Shown piece after piece: positions 55,670 through 63,953 of a stretch of DNA of 64,000 nucleotides. The position numbers were made by a program, and so were the translations under genes. Within the stretch, counting starts at the first letter, position 1, and every line of letters starts with the position of its first letter. The DNA lies in NCBI GenBank assembly GCA_022614805.1, contig JAKEHY010000002.1, positions 7,193 through 71,192 on the forward strand, read 5' to 3'. Below the pieces are notes generated by a model. It was given only the letters and a program-made list of their open reading frames with translations, had not been told where the DNA came from and made no database searches. This stretch comes from Candidatus Zixiibacteriota bacterium. Lineage in GTDB: Bacteria; Zixibacteria; MSB-5A5; DSPP01.

Positions 55670-55773
55670 CTATTGCCGTCCCTGCCTAACCATAGGTTCA
55701 ATGCAACTCTATTCGCCCGATGGCGGCAGCGGGGCCGCTCCTTATGAAGTGCCCCGCCGCCAGTCGGTGTGGG

Positions 55774-56505
55774 TCATCTGACTTGCTTCGACAATTCCGG
55801 AGCCGGCGTCGCCTGGAGCCCATCCATTTCTGTTGTTTGTATTTGGCCTTGGCTCTGCTTCAGCCACTCCGGGGTGGGCGTCGCCAATAGCTGCAACTCC
55901 CAAGCGAAAGCGACCCCGCTGCCACCGCCGTGCTGCGACAATACCTCGGCAAGAGCCATTGCCGTCTCCTGTCGGGCCCAGTCACGCTGCCACTCGGCCA
56001 CCACGACCTGCCAGGTGAGCGGCACCACACCGGCCTGAACCATACGGCGCACGGCCATTTCGTGCGCCTCTACGGATACGCCGCCCGAGGCGTCGGTGAC
56101 GATGTAGACCTCATACCCCTCACCCAGCGCTTGGATTGCCGGCATGGCCAGACAGATCTCGGTATAGAGCGCGGCCATAATCAGTTTTTTTCGGCCGGTC
56201 TTCTTCACGGCCTCGACGACGCGGCTGTCTTCCCAGGTATTGATGAAGGTCCGATTGATCGGCTTCTGCTCCGGGAAGACGTCTTGAAGCCCCTTGATTA
56301 AAAGACCACCGCGTTCTTCCAAAACTGTGGTCAGGATGGTCGGTACGCCGAACACTTTGGCTGTTTTGGCCAGACCGATAACGTTGTTCACGACCATCGT
56401 TGGTTCGTGGCTGTGCAAGTTAGCGAACTGGAACGGCTGATGGTCGATCAGCAGAAGAACGCTGTCTTTGGGCGTCAAAAGCGCCTGAAGTCCTGTCTTG
56501 CTCAT
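55774..56505 (-). CDS. Isochorismatase-family cysteine hydrolase (YcaC-like)
   Basis: This 243-residue hydrolase has the catalytic triad of the family: Asp21 in LLLIDHQPF, a central lysine and Cys118 in LYTEICLAMPAI. It resembles YcaC and related amidases of unknown substrate. ATG 56505 is preceded by AAAGGAGG. A C-terminal extension (about 60 residues) is not part of the core fold. It diverges from a Crp-like regulator, a typical regulator-target layout. Confidence 0.83.
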   Translation of the reverse strand: MSKTGLQALLTPKDSVLLLIDHQPFQFANLHSHEPTMVVNNVIGLAKTAKVFGVPTILTTVLEERGGLLIKGLQDVFPEQKPINRTFINTWEDSRVVEAVKKTGRKKLIMAALYTEICLAMPAIQALGEGYEVYIVTDASGGVSVEAHEMAVRRMVQAGVVPLTWQVVVAEWQRDWARQETAMALAEVLSQHGGGSGVAFAWELQLLATPTPEWLKQSQGQIQTTEMDGLQATPAPELSKQVR

Positions 56506-56718
56506 AGTTTTTCCTCCTTTTTGTTGGTTTTGGTTTAGTTTCATCCTCGCTCACTCGTTTCCCAATAACGGCTATTTCAAAGCGAACGGCCTTGACCTGT
56601 GATAAGAAATAAGATTGAACTATATCAAAATATTGACAGAACAGAGCGGTGGGAAAGGGGTCAATATGTTAGTAGATAAGGGCTTGCGCTTCAGGGAGGG
56701 ATTAAGTATATATTTTGT

Positions 56719-57321
56719 ATGCTCTCCAAAAGCCCGCCTCCGTACGAGGCCTTGCGCTCGTATTTCTCCAATAAAATCGATTTGTCCGAGCAGGAATTTG
56801 AGTCCACACGGGCGCTTTTCGTTTTGAAAAAACTGAAGAAAGGGCAGTTTTTACTGCATGAAGGAGAAGTGTGCAAATACACTGCTTTTGTCACCCAAGG
56901 TTGTCTGCGCGCCTATACCATTGACGACAAGGGGGAAGAGCACGTGGTGCGGTTTGCGGTCGAGGATTGGTGGATAGAGGACATGCAGAGCTTCCAAACC
57001 GGTACGCCGGCTGCATATAACATCGATGCTTTAGAGGATTCCGAAATATTGTTGCTGGATAAACCATCGGCGGAAAGACTTTTGGCCTTGGGCCCAAAAA
57101 TTGAACATTTTTTCAATTTTCTGTCGCAAAATGCCAGGGCGGCCTTGGAGCGGAGAATTGCAGCATTCTTGTCGATGTCGGCGGAAGAGAAATATCTCGA
57201 CTTGCTCAAAACCTATCCCAATCTTGCCCAGCGCATCCCCCAGCGCCACATCGCATCCTATTTGGGAATCACGCCGGAGTCTTTGAGCCGCGTTCGCAAA
57301 GAGCTTTCCGTGAAAAGATAG
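56719..57321 (+). CDS. Crp/Fnr-family transcriptional regulator
   Basis: This 200-residue regulator has the cyclic-nucleotide-binding fold (30-120: KGQFLLHEGEVCKYTAFVTQG) and a C-terminal winged helix with RIPQRHIASYLGITPESLSRVRKEL. No FNR cysteine cluster is seen at the N-terminus. It lies divergent to the isochorismatase gene and may control it. The 213-base gap shows no clear operator. Confidence 0.85.
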   Translation: MLSKSPPPYEALRSYFSNKIDLSEQEFESTRALFVLKKLKKGQFLLHEGEVCKYTAFVTQGCLRAYTIDDKGEEHVVRFAVEDWWIEDMQSFQTGTPAAYNIDALEDSEILLLDKPSAERLLALGPKIEHFFNFLSQNARAALERRIAAFLSMSAEEKYLDLLKTYPNLAQRIPQRHIASYLGITPESLSRVRKELSVKR

Positions 57322-57334
57322 CTCCGCTCACCGA

Positions 57335-57907
57335 CTACTTTGTTTTTTGGGGTTGTGGTGCGGAGCCCAAATCCTGGGGGACGGCGCCGATTTGCTGCAG
57401 GAACCCCAACCGGTCGGTCTCAATCCAGCTCTCGATGATTTTGCCGTCCCGGAAGTTAAAGATGACCATACCGCGGTTGGTGACATTTTTTCCAGTGGCC
57501 GCAAATCCCCTGAACGGACCGGTATGGGTTCCCCGCCAAATCCATCTTACCGCCACCCGGTCCCCCTCCGCAACCAAATCCTCGACCGTCCAGCGGATAT
57601 CGGGAAACCCCTGCCGGAGCGGCTTAATTGGTTCGGCAAAGGCGGCTGGGCCTTTTTGACCTGAAACGCCCGTGTAATCTTCGGCGACAAAGTGGTTCAG
57701 CAAATCGAACTTCCCCGTATTGAGAACCTCTTCGTAAAGCTTGAGTACGGCCTCCTTATTTTTCTCCGGTATTTGGGTGCCAGGCATTTTTATTTCCTTT
57801 TTTGAATTATCCGCTCGAGCGGAGTTGTTGTCAGCGAGCTGATTGCCAATCAGCAGCAATGCAACGCTCAATAAAATGCTCGCCATAAATACAAATACCG
57901 GTTTCAC
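57335..57907 (-). CDS. Exported SnoaL-like ester-cyclase family protein
   Basis: This 190-residue protein begins at GTG 57907, after GGAGGAAAAAG. An N-terminal hydrophobic signal (VKPVFVFMASILLSVALLLI) is followed by a SnoaL/NTF2-like fold: AVLKLYEEVLNTGKFDLLNH, FPDIRWTVEDLVAEGDRVAV and the GKIIESWIETDRLGFL end. SnoaL proteins are often small-molecule cyclases, but this member may be a binding protein. It follows the ECF sigma gene by 47 bases. Confidence 0.8.
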   Translation of the reverse strand: MKPVFVFMASILLSVALLLIGNQLADNNSARADNSKKEIKMPGTQIPEKNKEAVLKLYEEVLNTGKFDLLNHFVAEDYTGVSGQKGPAAFAEPIKPLRQGFPDIRWTVEDLVAEGDRVAVRWIWRGTHTGPFRGFAATGKNVTNRGMVIFNFRDGKIIESWIETDRLGFLQQIGAVPQDLGSAPQPQKTK

Positions 57908-57954
57908 CTTTTTCCTCCTTTCCCTGTATTCTTTCCTGTTTTCCGCCCCTGCGG

Positions 57955-58566
57955 TCAATAAGCCCGGCCAAAGCTCGGCGACCGTCCGGCCAATGCCTCC
58001 AGATTTTCTCTTTTCGGGCGCAGGTTTTTGGCCAGCATCATCCGCGCTCGGCTGACCCGGGATTTCACCGTGCCGGAAGGGAGGCCGGTGACTTCGGCCA
58101 CCTCTTCGTAGGAAAGCTCCTCCACTTCGCGCAAGAGAAAGGGGGCTTTGTACTTGGCCGGCAATTTTTCAATCTCTTTTTCCAGCCAAAGGCCCAAAGC
58201 CGCCCGGAAAGGCTCTGTGGCCGGCTCTTCGCTCGTTTCCTCAAGGTCTAAAAGCTCCAAAAACTTGACTTTCTTTTTCCGGCGGAGCTGATTCCGGACC
58301 AAGTTTAAGGCGATGGTGTATATCCAGGTGGAGAAGCTGAAGGCCGGGTCAAAGTCGTTTTTGTGCTGAAAAACCCGCAGAAAAGTTTCCTGCACCAAAT
58401 CCTCCGCCTCTTCGCGGGTGCGGACCATCCGAAAAACGAAATTGAAAAGCCGGTTTTTGTACCGGTCCACCAACCGGGTGAAAGCTTCCTCGCTGCCCAC
58501 CCGTATTTCCTGCAGGAGGGCGTAATCTTCGGCTTTGCGGTCGGCGTCCATTATGGCGGTGGTCAT
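57955..58566 (-). CDS. ECF-type RNA polymerase sigma factor
   Basis: This 203-residue sigma factor has region 2 (EEAFTRLVDRYKNRLFNFVF and DLVQETFLRVFQH) and region 4 (LPAKYKAPFLLREVEELSYE, VTGLPSGTVKSRVSRAR). The pattern is RpoE/ECF type. No adjacent anti-sigma factor was recognised; an outer-membrane barrel lies upstream and an exported SnoaL protein downstream. ATG 58566 is preceded by a GGAG-like site. Confidence 0.9.
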   Translation of the reverse strand: MTTAIMDADRKAEDYALLQEIRVGSEEAFTRLVDRYKNRLFNFVFRMVRTREEAEDLVQETFLRVFQHKNDFDPAFSFSTWIYTIALNLVRNQLRRKKKVKFLELLDLEETSEEPATEPFRAALGLWLEKEIEKLPAKYKAPFLLREVEELSYEEVAEVTGLPSGTVKSRVSRARMMLAKNLRPKRENLEALAGRSPSFGRAY

Positions 58567-58609
58567 TTTTACTCCTATCCTTCTTTGGGACTTTTTTGGC
58601 CCATCGAAT

Positions 58610-58685
58610 ATGGCGGCGCCCCTCTGCTGCGGCGTCCTTGGTGCTTAGCGGGTAGTTGCCGCAGTACAGAGGGGCGCCATTTTAT
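58610..58685. terminator. Large hairpin between the barrel and ECF sigma genes
   Basis: Long arms including GGCGCCCCTCTG and CAGAGGGGCGCC, with further pairing TGCGGC / GCCGCA, enclose a loop of about 25 bases. TTTTA follows on the plus strand. Its length is greater than a usual terminator, so it could also be a regulatory structure or repeat element. Confidence 0.6.
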
Positions 58686-58692
58686 CCTTTAA

Positions 58693-59292
58693 TCAGAGAG
58701 ACAGGGTAAGTCCCCCCTGCCAGGCTACGTCATGCTGGGTCTTGTCGAACCCGTACTCGTCAAATTTATAGACGAAGTCGCGCCCTTCCGCGCGGAAGCC
58801 TATCCGCCCAACGCGGTACTCCAAACCGGCGCCAAAATTGCCGGCGAACTTGGTCCAGGTTTCGTCGGAACCCAACTGGTGCAGGCTTACAGCCCCGCCC
58901 CCCCCTAAAACATAGGGGGTGAAGGTGCCTGTGCCGGCCTGGATGGGGTAACGCAGGACTACGGCGCCATCATAGTAGAACTTGTTGAACTTTCCCCGGC
59001 CGGAAAGACTGGTGGCTCCCCGCAGGCTGTCCTGCGCCCAGCTTCCGCTGGCCCGCAGACCACCGAAGCGGTGCAGCCAGAGGGTGGCGTCGGCGGAGGC
59101 GGCCCAGCCGAGCCGCCAGTCAACCGTCGTGCCGCTTTGGTTTAAGTCGGACACTCCCCAATGCCCGCCAAAGGCACCTCCAAAAGTGACCCCTTGATAC
59201 CCAAACGATGATTGGGCGGAAAGCGGCGAAAACGTGGCAACAACGATTGCCAGAGCGGCAATCAGAACGGGTAGAATGATTCTCGGTTTCAT
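58693..59292 (-). CDS. Small outer-membrane beta-barrel protein
   Basis: This 199-residue protein has a signal peptide (MKPRIILPVLIAALAIVVAT, cut near SAQSS) and an eight-stranded OmpA/OmpW-like barrel with alternating hydrophobic strands, ending WQGGLTLSL. ATG 59292 is preceded by AAGGAGG. It lies upstream of the ECF sigma gene on the same strand. Confidence 0.82.
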   Translation of the reverse strand: MKPRIILPVLIAALAIVVATFSPLSAQSSFGYQGVTFGGAFGGHWGVSDLNQSGTTVDWRLGWAASADATLWLHRFGGLRASGSWAQDSLRGATSLSGRGKFNKFYYDGAVVLRYPIQAGTGTFTPYVLGGGGAVSLHQLGSDETWTKFAGNFGAGLEYRVGRIGFRAEGRDFVYKFDEYGFDKTQHDVAWQGGLTLSL

Positions 59293-59364
59293 TGCGTTAC
59301 TCCTCCTTCTTGTAAACGCTGGTTCAATTCTGTCCTCATTCAACTTCAATTTCGACTTCGGTCG

Positions 59365-59556
59365 TCAATTCAGACCTTTTCCGCCGGGGCCAAAAGCGCT
59401 TCCGTTGTCTGTTCTTTCGATGAGGGACGGATAGCTCCTTAACAGCTCCCAAGCGATGACATCGGGCACTTCCATCGGCTCTTTTTTGATGGTTACATAG
59501 CCGATGGGAATGCGGAAAATCGAATCACCCCCCTCCCCCGTGTATTTCAGCTTCAT
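59365..59556 (-). CDS. Small hypothetical protein (63 aa)
   Basis: A strong AAGGAGG site precedes ATG 59556. The protein begins MKLKYTGEGGDSIFRIPIGY and recalls short phage- or DUF7302-like proteins, but the match is uncertain. It has no TM helix. It may be cotranscribed with the barrel gene 72 bases downstream. Confidence 0.5.
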   Translation of the reverse strand: MKLKYTGEGGDSIFRIPIGYVTIKKEPMEVPDVIAWELLRSYPSLIERTDNGSAFGPGGKGLN

Positions 59557-59669
59557 TGATTCACCTCCTTGATGCCCCGCAAATGCGATATCTTGTTCTG
59601 CTCTCCAGCTTCCTCTCTGTTTAGGCACTCCCATTTCTTCTCCTCTTTTATGGTCATCGCTACAAATAC

Positions 59670-59686
59670 TGACTGACCGTCAGTCA
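59670..59686. promoter_or_regulatory. TetR-type operator palindrome
   Basis: The perfect 17-base palindrome TGACTGACCGTCAGTCA matches the half-site arrangement typical of TetR/AcrR-family operators. It lies 114 bases upstream of the leftward 63-aa gene. No TetR gene is present in the window, so a distant regulator is implied. The surrounding 59557-60027 (471 bases) is AT-rich and I find no other supported feature. Confidence 0.6.
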
Positions 59687-60027
59687 TTATTTACATATAA
59701 GCATACCTAAAAGTTTCATTTTTTTCAATAAATTTTTCGTTAGAGCGTTACTTTTATCGTAACTTATTGATATTCTTAATATTATCAACAAACCAAAACA
59801 AATGCTGTACATAGTAGAAACGGATAAGTGCCAGCTGTTTTGAGCTTCAGCCTGCCACGGTGTATGCTTAAATCGTAATTTGGTCAAATAGGATGGAGCA
59901 TTAGTCCCGAAAAGGAGAGTAGCGGATGTTTCTTCGGCTTTCCAATTGACATTTTGCTTTTTGCGGAAATTAACTATAATTTCAAGTGTGGATTTAAACG
60001 ACCAAAACGGGTGTAAAATGCTCCAAA

Positions 60028-60648
60028 ATGACCAGCACCGATAAAGCGGAAAAAGAAACCGGACGGATTGAGGCGTTTAGCGACGGGGTCTTTGCCATCG
60101 CCATCACCCTTTTGGTCATCGACCTCAAGGTTTCCCCTCCTTCGGGCTCGGAGGGGCTGGTCTACAAACTATTGGAAGAATGGCCCCGTTTTCTGGCCTT
60201 TTTGACCAGCTTTGCCACCATTCTCATCCTCTGGGTGAACCACCACAATCTTTTCAACCACATCGTTCGCTCCAACACCCTTTTTATGTTTTTGAACGGC
60301 TCCCTTTTGTTTTGCGTCACTTTTGTGCCGTTTCCCACCTCGCTTGTCGCGGAGTATATGGGAGATACGGGGGAGACCACGGCGATGGTGCTGTACTCGG
60401 GAACGATGCTGGCAATGGCCTTCGCCTATAATATTCTCTGGCGCTACGCCTCCCACAAGCACCGCCTGCTGGCCAAAAGCGTCACGGCGGGGCAGGTGAA
60501 AAGCATCAACCGGCAATATTTCGTCGGCCCGGTGTTTTACGGGCTGGCTTTCATCCTGGCTTTTGCAAACGTGACCGCCAGCTTGATTTTGATTATTTCG
60601 CTGGCCGCGTTCTTCGCCATCACCGCTTCCGTTAGTCGCGAATCGTAG
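60028..60648 (+). CDS. TMEM175/DUF1211-type potassium channel
   Basis: This 206-residue protein has six helices and the TMEM175 signature RIEAFSDGVFAIAITLLVIDL with the conserved FSDG. Prokaryotic TMEM175 proteins are potassium channels with a hydrophobic filter. Additional helices include FVPFPTSLVAEYMG and LAFILAFANVTASLILIIS. It stands alone, with its own upstream region. Confidence 0.9.
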   Translation: MTSTDKAEKETGRIEAFSDGVFAIAITLLVIDLKVSPPSGSEGLVYKLLEEWPRFLAFLTSFATILILWVNHHNLFNHIVRSNTLFMFLNGSLLFCVTFVPFPTSLVAEYMGDTGETTAMVLYSGTMLAMAFAYNILWRYASHKHRLLAKSVTAGQVKSINRQYFVGPVFYGLAFILAFANVTASLILIISLAAFFAITASVSRES

Positions 60649-60729
60649 CTCTCTTTCCGTACTAAGCGGCACCAAATTTAACTTCTGAAACACCGCAGAA
60701 CTGCCGATACAAAGGCAAAAGGAGGGTTT

Positions 60730-61230
60730 GTGAAAAAGTTCCTGATCGCCATCTTTATCCTGGCCGTCGCCGCGGGGCTGCGAGCCCAGACCACCGCTAC
60801 CAAACCGAGCACCCCCGCCGCTCCGGCTCAAAACAAACCGGCCGCAGCCAAAACCGGCGCCACCAAGGCCGCCGACATCAAAACCCTTTTATCCTTGACC
60901 CAAGCCGGAGAGCTGGCCGTTTCGATGATGCAGGAGATGTTAAATTCCTACCGGCAGAGTTTGCCGAAGGTCCCCGATGAATTCTGGCTCAAATTTGCCA
61001 AGAAAATCAAAACCGAGGATTTGGTCGAGATGCTGGTGCCGATTTACGACCGGCATTTGACCCACGCGGACGTGACTTCCTTAATCGAGTTTTTCGAAAG
61101 CCCCGTAGGGAAAAAGCTTATTTCCGTTCAGCCGGCCATAATGAAAGAATCGATGCAGGTCGGGCAGGTCTGGGGGGAAAAGCTGGCCAACGAAGTGACC
61201 GCCGAACTGCAAAAACAGGGATACCGGTAG
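60730..61230 (+). CDS. Exported DUF2059 protein
   Basis: This 166-residue protein starts at GTG 60730 after AGGAGG. A signal peptide (KKFLIAIFILAVAAGLRAQ) precedes a Pro/Ala-rich linker and the DUF2059 fold: LVEMLVPIYDRHLTHADVTS and LIEFFESPVGKKLI. The family has no settled function. It lies 81 bases after the TMEM175 gene. Confidence 0.88.
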   Translation: MKKFLIAIFILAVAAGLRAQTTATKPSTPAAPAQNKPAAAKTGATKAADIKTLLSLTQAGELAVSMMQEMLNSYRQSLPKVPDEFWLKFAKKIKTEDLVEMLVPIYDRHLTHADVTSLIEFFESPVGKKLISVQPAIMKESMQVGQVWGEKLANEVTAELQKQGYR

Positions 61231-61276
61231 AAACCACCATCCGGAATAAAGGGGCCGCTTCTCCGCACAGCCGGGG

Positions 61277-61320
61277 TTGACGGTCTCTTTTTTTGCCTTA
61301 TTATGTGAATGCGTTCACAA
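61277..61320 (+). promoter_or_regulatory. Promoter and Rex operator upstream of rex
   Basis: TTGACG (61277-61282) and TATTAT (61299-61304) are spaced by 16 bases. The sequence ATGTGAATGCGTTCACAA (61303-61320) is a near-consensus Rex site (TTGTGAA-N4-TTCACAA) overlapping the -10 element. Rex bound here would block its own transcription at low NADH. Confidence 0.85.
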
Positions 61321-61334
61321 GAACGTGGAAGCGT

Positions 61335-61970
61335 ATGCCCAGAAACCGCCGCATATCGGAGTCGACCGTCCGCCGGCTTTCGATTTATTACCGGCTTTTG
61401 AGCGGATTGGAAAAAGAGGGAGCGCCGACCGTCTCCTCCCGCGAGCTGGCGGAAAAGGAAAAACTGACCCCCGCCCAGGTGCGGAAGGATTTATCCTTTT
61501 TCGGCAGCTTCGGCACCCGCGGGCTGGGGTATCCGGTCCGGGAGCTGCGGGAGAAAATCGCCCGGATTTTGGGCTTGAACCGAACCTGGAACGTGGCCGT
61601 GGTGGGGGCCGGCAACATCGGCTCGGCTCTGGTTTCCTACAAGGAATTCCAGAAGCAGGGGTTTCTCATCAAGCTTATTTTCGATAACGACCAGCGGAAA
61701 ATCGGCTCCAGCCATAAGGGGATTCCCGTTTCGGACGTTTCCCACCTTGCGGATGAACTGAAAGCTCACCACATCGACATCGTGGTGATAGCGGTGCCGG
61801 GCCCGGCGGCGCAGGGGGTGGCGGAGGAGGCCGTTTCCGCCGGCGTCCGGGCAATTCTCAATTTCGCTCCGGTCAGTTTGAAAATTCCCGCCAGCGTTTC
61901 TTTGCGCAACGAGAATATGTCTATGGAGTTGGAACAGCTCTCCTACTTTTTGGTCGGCGGCAACGGTTGA
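61335..61970 (+). CDS. rex: Redox-sensing transcriptional repressor Rex
   Basis: This 211-residue repressor responds to the NADH/NAD ratio. The N-terminal winged helix contains the DNA-contact stretch TPAQVRKDLSFFGSFG, and the Rossmann domain begins VAVVGAGNIGSAL. ATG 61335 gives the canonical Rex start (MPRNRRISESTVRRL). Its own operator lies just upstream, pointing to autoregulation. Confidence 0.96.
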   Translation: MPRNRRISESTVRRLSIYYRLLSGLEKEGAPTVSSRELAEKEKLTPAQVRKDLSFFGSFGTRGLGYPVRELREKIARILGLNRTWNVAVVGAGNIGSALVSYKEFQKQGFLIKLIFDNDQRKIGSSHKGIPVSDVSHLADELKAHHIDIVVIAVPGPAAQGVAEEAVSAGVRAILNFAPVSLKIPASVSLRNENMSMELEQLSYFLVGGNG

Positions 61971-62589
61971 AGCGGGGGAAGGGGGAAAAGAGTGGAGAAA
62001 TTGTCGATTGAAAGACACCTCACCCCCTGACCCCCTCTCCGATGCGGAGAGGGGGAAAGACCCGGCAGATTCCACCCCGAAGACGAGGTGATTTTGTACA
62101 AAAACACCCCCTTCGGCCTCGCGGTCTCGTCCCCCTTGCCAAGGGGGACAAAAAGTAATTTTGGCAAAAACGGCGGGGAAAGAGGGGGGAAATTGAGGGT
62201 TTTTTTGAAAAATCGCAAAACAAAAACTGTTGGAAAGTTGTTGCGATTTTAGGGGAAAGTGCAATTTAATACACATCCTTAAACCCAATGCCTTGGAGCG
62301 GATTAGAAAATGTGACCAATTATTTTCCGGTCATCGGGTTGAATTTCTTCTACAGCAGGAACTTGCGCCGGGCATTTTTTGAGGGGTTTTTGGGCAGGTA
62401 AAGGCGGGGGTGAAAATTTATTGAAAATTTTTTTTAAGGAATTTGTAACCTCCCCTTAATCCCCTCCTTTCTTTCGACAAGCTCAAGACCTTCGGCGTAA
62501 GGAGGGGATAGAAAAGGGCGGCCACGGGGAGCCGCCCCTATATGGATTGTTGATTTTTTGGTTAGAAAACGGTAACATTTCCCAATCAA
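61971..62589. repeat. Repeat-filled intergenic region between rex and the RM gene
   Basis: In 619 bases I see a CTCTCC/GGAGAG hairpin (62016-62055), a CCCCCTTG/AAGGGGG hairpin (62129-62149), and the CCTCCCCTTAATCCCC repeat (62445-62511) enclosing the phrase TTCGACAAGCTCAAGACC. A GGGCGG ... CCGCCCCTA palindrome (62516-62540) completes the set. These families occur elsewhere in the window. No coding frame is supported. Confidence 0.65.
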
Positions 62590-63936
62590 ATGTTAAAATC
62601 CTACGTTTCCAAAATTTTCAAAACAGGCCAGCGGGGGGATGCCACAGAGGTAAGCTATTATTCCTGCCTTTCGAGTTTGATTAAGGATTACGCGGAATCA
62701 GTCGGCAAGAAAGGAATTGAGGTCACGACCCTGCCCAAGAAAACCGAAGGAGGAAATCCGGATTTTCGAGTGTGGGACGGGAAAGAGAAAATTGTTGGCT
62801 ACCTTGAAGCCAAGGACCCATCCGAATTATATCTGGATCAGATTGAAACGACCGAGCAATTGGAGCGTTATTTAGGCATTTTCCCCAATCTAATTTTGAC
62901 CAATTTTCACGAATTCCGGCTTTACCGGGACGGCCAGCAAGTAGATCGGGTTTTGATTTCCCGCCCTCTAATTGCCCGCAAGCTAAAGGTCGCCCCTCCC
63001 GTTGAAAAGGAAAAAGAATTTTTCCAACTGTTGGAGAAGTTTTTTGCCTTCAGTTTTCCGGCCATCAATGACGCCAAGACCTTGGCGGAGGAGCTGGCGA
63101 AACGGACGCGGTTTTTGCGGGATGAAATTATCTCCGAAGAATTAAAGACGGGCAAGGGGCGCATCGCCGGGTTTTATGAGGCGTTCAAGAAGTATTTGAT
63201 AGGCGGTTTGACCGAGGAGGATTTTGCCGATTTGTATTCGCAGACGATTACCTACGGGCTTTTTGCCGCCCGCACCCGGTCGGAAAACGGATTTAACCGC
63301 AGGTCGGCCTTTCATTTGATTCCGCCGACGATTGGAATCCTACGGGACCTTTTCAAGTACATTTCTCTCGAAGACCCGCCGCCGGAGATGGAATGGATTA
63401 TTGACGACATTTCGCAGATTCTGGCAGCCACGGACGTGAAAAACATTCTCCACCGGTTTTTCCGCGAAGGCAAAGGAAAAGATCCAATTATCCATTTCTA
63501 CGAAACGTTTCTGGCGGAATATGACCCGGAAACGAGGGAACGGCGCGGGGTTTATTACACGCCGGAGCCGGTGGTTGGCTACATCGTGCGGTCTTTGCAC
63601 CAAATTTTAAAAGAAGAATTCAACCGGCCGGATGGGTTTGCCAGCACTTCCGTCACCGTTTTGGACCCGGCGGCGGGGACTTTGACCTTTTTGGCGGAGG
63701 CGGCCAAGCTGGCCGTGGATGAGTTTGTTTCCAAATACGGCGAAGGAAGCACGGAAGGGTTTATCAAAGAGCATATTTTGCAGGATTTTTACGCCTTTGA
63801 ATTGATTATGGCACCGTATGCCGTTGGGCATTTGAAGATGGGATTTCTTTTGGAGGAATTGGGCTACAAGTTGAAAAAGGACGACCGGTTCAAACTGTAT
63901 TTTGCCGTGCCCCACTTAAGATTTGGACAGGTATAA
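62590..63936 (+). CDS. Type IIG/ISP-like restriction-methylation protein, truncated after methylase motif I
   Basis: The 448-residue product has an N-terminal PD-(D/E)xK nuclease domain (NPDFRVWDGKEKIVGYLEAKD, about 55-78) and a helical linker. The start of an N6-adenine methylase domain follows: YDPETRERRGVYYTPEPVV and motif I VLDPAAGTLTFLAEA. Homologues continue with the NPPY motif IV and a target-recognition domain. Here similarity stops after DDRFKLY, and a 10-residue tail (FAVPHLRFGQV) leads to TAA. It looks truncated by a rearrangement near 63900, so the methylase would be inactive. Confidence 0.83.
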   Translation: MLKSYVSKIFKTGQRGDATEVSYYSCLSSLIKDYAESVGKKGIEVTTLPKKTEGGNPDFRVWDGKEKIVGYLEAKDPSELYLDQIETTEQLERYLGIFPNLILTNFHEFRLYRDGQQVDRVLISRPLIARKLKVAPPVEKEKEFFQLLEKFFAFSFPAINDAKTLAEELAKRTRFLRDEIISEELKTGKGRIAGFYEAFKKYLIGGLTEEDFADLYSQTITYGLFAARTRSENGFNRRSAFHLIPPTIGILRDLFKYISLEDPPPEMEWIIDDISQILAATDVKNILHRFFREGKGKDPIIHFYETFLAEYDPETRERRGVYYTPEPVVGYIVRSLHQILKEEFNRPDGFASTSVTVLDPAAGTLTFLAEAAKLAVDEFVSKYGEGSTEGFIKEHILQDFYAFELIMAPYAVGHLKMGFLLEELGYKLKKDDRFKLYFAVPHLRFGQV

Positions 63937-63953
63937 TTGGTCAAGGAGGTTAA

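Noticed and set aside
59687-59887. 66-codon leftward frame
   Set aside because: AT-rich, no ribosome site and no family resemblance.
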